NCBI GenBank assembly: GCA_001770785.1
Contig: MERZ01000173.1
Span: 1-16,425, forward strand
DNA: 16,425 bases
DNA from: Burkholderiales bacterium RIFCSPHIGHO2_12_FULL_61_11
Lineage (GTDB): Bacteria; Pseudomonadota; Gammaproteobacteria; Burkholderiales; Burkholderiaceae_C
Direction of reading: 5' to 3'
Made by a program: the position numbers and the translations under genes. This document shows, in pieces, positions 14,380-16,425 of this stretch. Below the pieces are notes generated by a model, which was given only the letters and a program-made list of their open reading frames with translations, searched no databases and was not told where the DNA came from. Position 1 is the first letter of the stretch, and every line of letters starts with the position of its first letter.

Positions 14380-15336
14380 ATGGTCAGTGCCGTATTTCAC
14401 AGCCCACTCGATGCAGCCGCGCCGCAAGCGCCACGCGACGCGCGAAGCGCTCCCTATTCAGTAGCTGCTCACGCCAACGGCACAGGGGCTACTGCAACAA
14501 ATAGTATGAATAATCAAACCACACCGGCCGGCCCAGCCGCGCGGCGGCAATGGGACGCCTCCCTGATCTGGCAAGGCCTCTTGCCGCCGCTGCTCGGTTT
14601 GGGTTTGCTGGTGTTGGTCTGGGAGCTGGTTTCCATGGGCACCGGTGCCAGCATCCCGTCACCCAAAGATACCTTGGCGCAAGCCGTGCAGATTTTCAGC
14701 GATCCGTTTTACAGCAACGGGCCCAACGACCAGGGCATAGGCTGGAACATCCTGTCTTCGCTCCAGCGCGTCGCCGTGGGCTTTGGCCTGGCCGCTGCGG
14801 TCGGCATTCCGGCCGGTTTCCTGATCGGCCGCTTCACGTTTTTGAGCCGCATGTTCAACCCGCTCATCAGCCTGCTGCGCCCGGTCTCGCCGCTGGCCTG
14901 GCTGCCGATCGGCCTGCTGGTGTTCAAAGGCGCTGACCCGGCCGCCATCTGGACCATCTTCATCTGCTCGATCTGGCCCATGATCATCAACACCGCGGTC
15001 GGCGTGCAACGCGTGCCGCAGGACTACATGAACGTGGCGCGCGTACTCAACCTGAGCGAATGGAAGATCGTCACCAAGATTCTTTTTCCCTCGGTGCTGC
15101 CCTACATGCTGACCGGCGTGCGGCTGGCTGTCGGCACGGCCTGGCTGGTAATCGTGGCCGCCGAAATGCTCACCGGCGGTGTCGGCATCGGCTTCTGGGT
15201 CTGGGACGAGTGGAACAACCTGAACGTCAAAAACATCATCGTTGCCATTTTTGTCATCGGCGTTGTCGGGCTGGTACTGGAGTTCGCGCTGATCAAGCTG
15301 GCGACCGCGTTCACATTTGAAGAAGTCAAGAACTGA
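14380..15336 (+). CDS. nrtB: Nitrate ABC transporter permease NrtB, with a repeat-derived N-terminal tail
   Basis: Inner-membrane permease of the nitrate/nitrite importer (BPD_transp_1 family, NrtB branch). The 318-aa protein has a polar N-terminal tail of about 58 residues, then about six membrane segments starting at LLPPLLGLGLLVLVWELV. The ATPase-contact loop is around NVARVLNLSEWKIVTKILFP, and the C-terminal segment is IIVAIFVIGVVGLVLEFALI. The ATG at 14380 has AAGGAG (14368-14373) six bases upstream, overlapping the nrtA stop. Codons about 25-42 coincide with a copy of the local repeat, so part of the tail seems to come from an insertion that kept the frame. An internal ATG at 14506 just after the repeat would give a normal-looking 276-aa protein but lacks a ribosome binding site. 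Confidence 0.92.
   Translation: MVSAVFHSPLDAAAPQAPRDARSAPYSVAAHANGTGATATNSMNNQTTPAGPAARRQWDASLIWQGLLPPLLGLGLLVLVWELVSMGTGASIPSPKDTLAQAVQIFSDPFYSNGPNDQGIGWNILSSLQRVAVGFGLAAAVGIPAGFLIGRFTFLSRMFNPLISLLRPVSPLAWLPIGLLVFKGADPAAIWTIFICSIWPMIINTAVGVQRVPQDYMNVARVLNLSEWKIVTKILFPSVLPYMLTGVRLAVGTAWLVIVAAEMLTGGVGIGFWVWDEWNNLNVKNIIVAIFVIGVVGLVLEFALIKLATAFTFEEVKN
14453..14504 (+). repeat. Comamonadaceae-type repeat, copy D, inside nrtB
   Basis: The sequence starts CTATTCAGTAGCTGCTCACG and, after a short spacer, reads GGGGCTACTGCAACAAATAG. The CTAT...GTAGCTGC half matches copies A-C, and GGGGCTACTGC resembles GGGTGCTACCAGC of copy A. It lies in frame within nrtB and encodes YSVAAHANGTGATATN. Confidence 0.6.
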
Positions 15337-15355
15337 AAAACCTGGAGAGACCACC

Positions 15356-16168
15356 ATGAACACGTCACTCGCCACCAAATACATCGAAATCCAGGGCGTC
15401 GAGCAGAGTTTCAAGACCAAAAAAGGACCCTTCTGCGCGCTGCAAGACATCAATCTCACCGTGGCCAAAGGTGAATTTGTCACGCTGATCGGCCACTCGG
15501 GATGCGGCAAGTCCACCCTGCTCAACCTCATGGCGGGACTGACGACGCCAACGCAGGGCACGCTGCTGTGCGCCAACCGCGAAATCGCGGGACCCGGGCC
15601 GGAGCGCGCCGTGGTGTTTCAAAACCATTCGCTGCTGCCCTGGCTGACCTGCTTTGAAAATGTGTACCTGGCAGTGGAACGCGTCTTTTCGGCCAACGAA
15701 AACAAGGGGAAACTCAAGGCCCGCACCGAGGCGGCGCTGGCGATGGTCGGCTTGACGCCGGCGGCGCACAAACGCCCTGGCGAAATATCGGGCGGCATGA
15801 AGCAACGCGTCGGCATTGCCCGTGCGCTGTCGATGGAGCCCAAGGTGTTGCTGCTTGATGAGCCCTTCGGCGCGCTCGATGCGCTGACCCGCGCCAGACT
15901 GCAGGATGAACTGCTGCAAATCGTCGCCAGCACGCAAAGCACGGTGGTGATGGTGACGCACGACGTCGATGAAGCCGTTCTGCTCTCCGACCGCATCGTG
16001 ATGCTGACCAACGGCCCGGCCGCCACGATCGGCGAGGTGCTTCAGGTGGACTTGCCCCGGCCCCGCTCACGCGTGGCACTGGCCGAGGACCTGCGCTACC
16101 TTGGCGGCCGCAAAGCCGTGATCGATTTTCTGTACACGCGCCAGGCGCATGTCGAAAAAGCGGCCTGA
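15356..16168 (+). CDS. nrtD: Nitrate ABC transporter ATP-binding protein, NrtD-like
   Basis: ATPase subunit of the nitrate/nitrite importer (NrtC/D, TauB/SsuB-like branch). The 270-aa product has Walker A GHSGCGKST (46-54), a Q-loop VVFQNHSLLPWLT (about 86-98), the signature ISGGMKQRV (144-152), Walker B VLLLDEPFGALD (164-175) and the H-loop MVTHDVDEA. It lacks the NrtA-like C-terminal domain of cyanobacterial NrtC, so NrtD is the closer match in architecture. The ATG at 15356 follows GGAGAGA by seven bases; an upstream ATG overlapping nrtB gives a non-homologous extension. It starts 19 bp after nrtB and ends the ABC part of the operon. Sulfonate or cyanate ATPases look alike; the neighbours decide the call. 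Confidence 0.92.
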   Translation: MNTSLATKYIEIQGVEQSFKTKKGPFCALQDINLTVAKGEFVTLIGHSGCGKSTLLNLMAGLTTPTQGTLLCANREIAGPGPERAVVFQNHSLLPWLTCFENVYLAVERVFSANENKGKLKARTEAALAMVGLTPAAHKRPGEISGGMKQRVGIARALSMEPKVLLLDEPFGALDALTRARLQDELLQIVASTQSTVVMVTHDVDEAVLLSDRIVMLTNGPAATIGEVLQVDLPRPRSRVALAEDLRYLGGRKAVIDFLYTRQAHVEKAA

Positions 16169-16267
16169 GCAGCCCCCAACATGGTGCGCACATTTTTATG
16201 CAATGCACCTTTTTCATTTGAAAACGCACTTTTTGCGGCGCGAAAAGTGACGATTTACCCTGAAAAC

Positions 16268-16283
16268 TGGCACGGGTTTCGCT
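16268..16283 (+). promoter_or_regulatory. Candidate sigma-54 promoter of the downstream transporter
   Basis: TGGCACG (16268-16274) fits the -24 element very well, and five bases after TGGCAC comes TCGCT in place of TTGCA, keeping the essential GC. The start would fall near 16294, about 27 bp before the ATG at 16321. No clear NtrC site was found in the 100 bp upstream. Confidence 0.45.
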
Positions 16284-16320
16284 ACGGTGCATGGATTAAC
16301 TTGATTCAAGGATTTGCACC

Positions 16321-16425
16321 ATGGCGGGATTTCGCAGTTTTTTAAAGAGTGGCCATTCGCCCACCCTCTTCGCGGCGTTTTTGTACTTTTCTTTTTCATG
16401 CTGCATCTGGGTGTTGAACGGCGCC
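16321..16425 (+). CDS. Nitrate/nitrite transporter, NNP-family MFS (5' part only)
   Basis: The first 35 codons of a membrane transporter cut by the right edge. The visible N-terminus begins MAGFRSFLKSGHSPTLFAAF and continues LYFSFSCCIWVLNGA, matching the start of NarK/NasA-type nitrate-nitrite transporters: a short basic cytoplasmic stretch, then the first helix with FLYFxxSxxxWVLxG. AAGGA lies about eight bases before the ATG at 16321. It is 152 bp downstream of nrtD on the same strand and may have its own sigma-54 promoter. A second nitrate uptake system beside the ABC importer is common in these loci. Only the first helix is visible, so direction and substrate are inferred. Confidence 0.72.
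   Translation, partial: MAGFRSFLKSGHSPTLFAAFLYFSFSCCIWVLNGA

Noticed and set aside
14659..15576. 305-aa minus-strand open frame opposite nrtB and nrtD
   Set aside because: It is a shadow of two real transporter genes, with no domain and no ribosome binding site.
1..16425. CRISPR arrays, tRNA or rRNA genes, phage or toxin-antitoxin modules
   Set aside because: I saw no regularly spaced direct repeats, cloverleaf-like sequences, rRNA segments or phage-type genes anywhere in the window.

Overview
The window looks like chromosome from a betaproteobacterium of the Comamonadaceae (Rhodoferax/Polaromonas-like). The evidence is high-GC coding sequence, a secG-tpiA-quinone oxidoreductase-pnp-rpsO gene order, the style of the Zur/Znu and Nrt proteins, and four copies of a degenerate intergenic repeat (a CTAT-rich half followed by GTAGCTGC/ATAGCTGC) that I recognise as typical of that family. 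The assignment rests on recognition, not on a search.

Layout. From 1 to about 8.4 kb every gene is on the minus strand and most are housekeeping genes: secG (cut by the left edge), tpiA, a PIG3-type quinone oxidoreductase, pnp, rpsO, a PLP aminotransferase, an orphan periplasmic amino-acid-type binding protein, and tsaD. The rpsO-pnp gap holds an intrinsic-terminator-like hairpin and a longer leader stem-loop, as expected for attenuation and PNPase autoregulation. Upstream of tsaD is an eroded, frameshifted scrap of an IS3-type transposase.

From 8.6 to 12.05 kb is a zinc-uptake module. On the minus strand an uncharacterised 63-aa His-rich membrane protein, znuC, znuB and znuA read in that order; zur diverges on the plus strand. 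The shared 120-bp control region carries two Fur-type palindromes arranged as one large inverted repeat, a strong candidate Zur operator controlling both directions.

From 12.1 kb to the right edge, all on the plus strand, is a nitrate-assimilation uptake locus: nasT (receiver-ANTAR antiterminator), a 369-bp control region, nrtA (Tat-exported binding protein), nrtB (permease), nrtD (ATPase) and the first 35 codons of an NNP-family nitrate/nitrite MFS transporter. The control region can be read almost completely: a palindromic NtrC-type enhancer, one copy of the family repeat, a consensus sigma-54 promoter, two consecutive hairpins with hexaloops AACGGC and AAAGGC (the A1/G4 signature of ANTAR-binding RNA), and an intrinsic terminator whose 5' arm overlaps the second hairpin. 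This implies an AND gate. NtrC and sigma-54 start transcription under nitrogen limitation, and NasT lets it pass the terminator when nitrate or nitrite is sensed. No nasS is present next to nasT.

The most interesting points are the ANTAR leader RNA, the Zur operator with the small His-rich protein, and repeat copies that lie inside the reading frames of nrtB and znuA.
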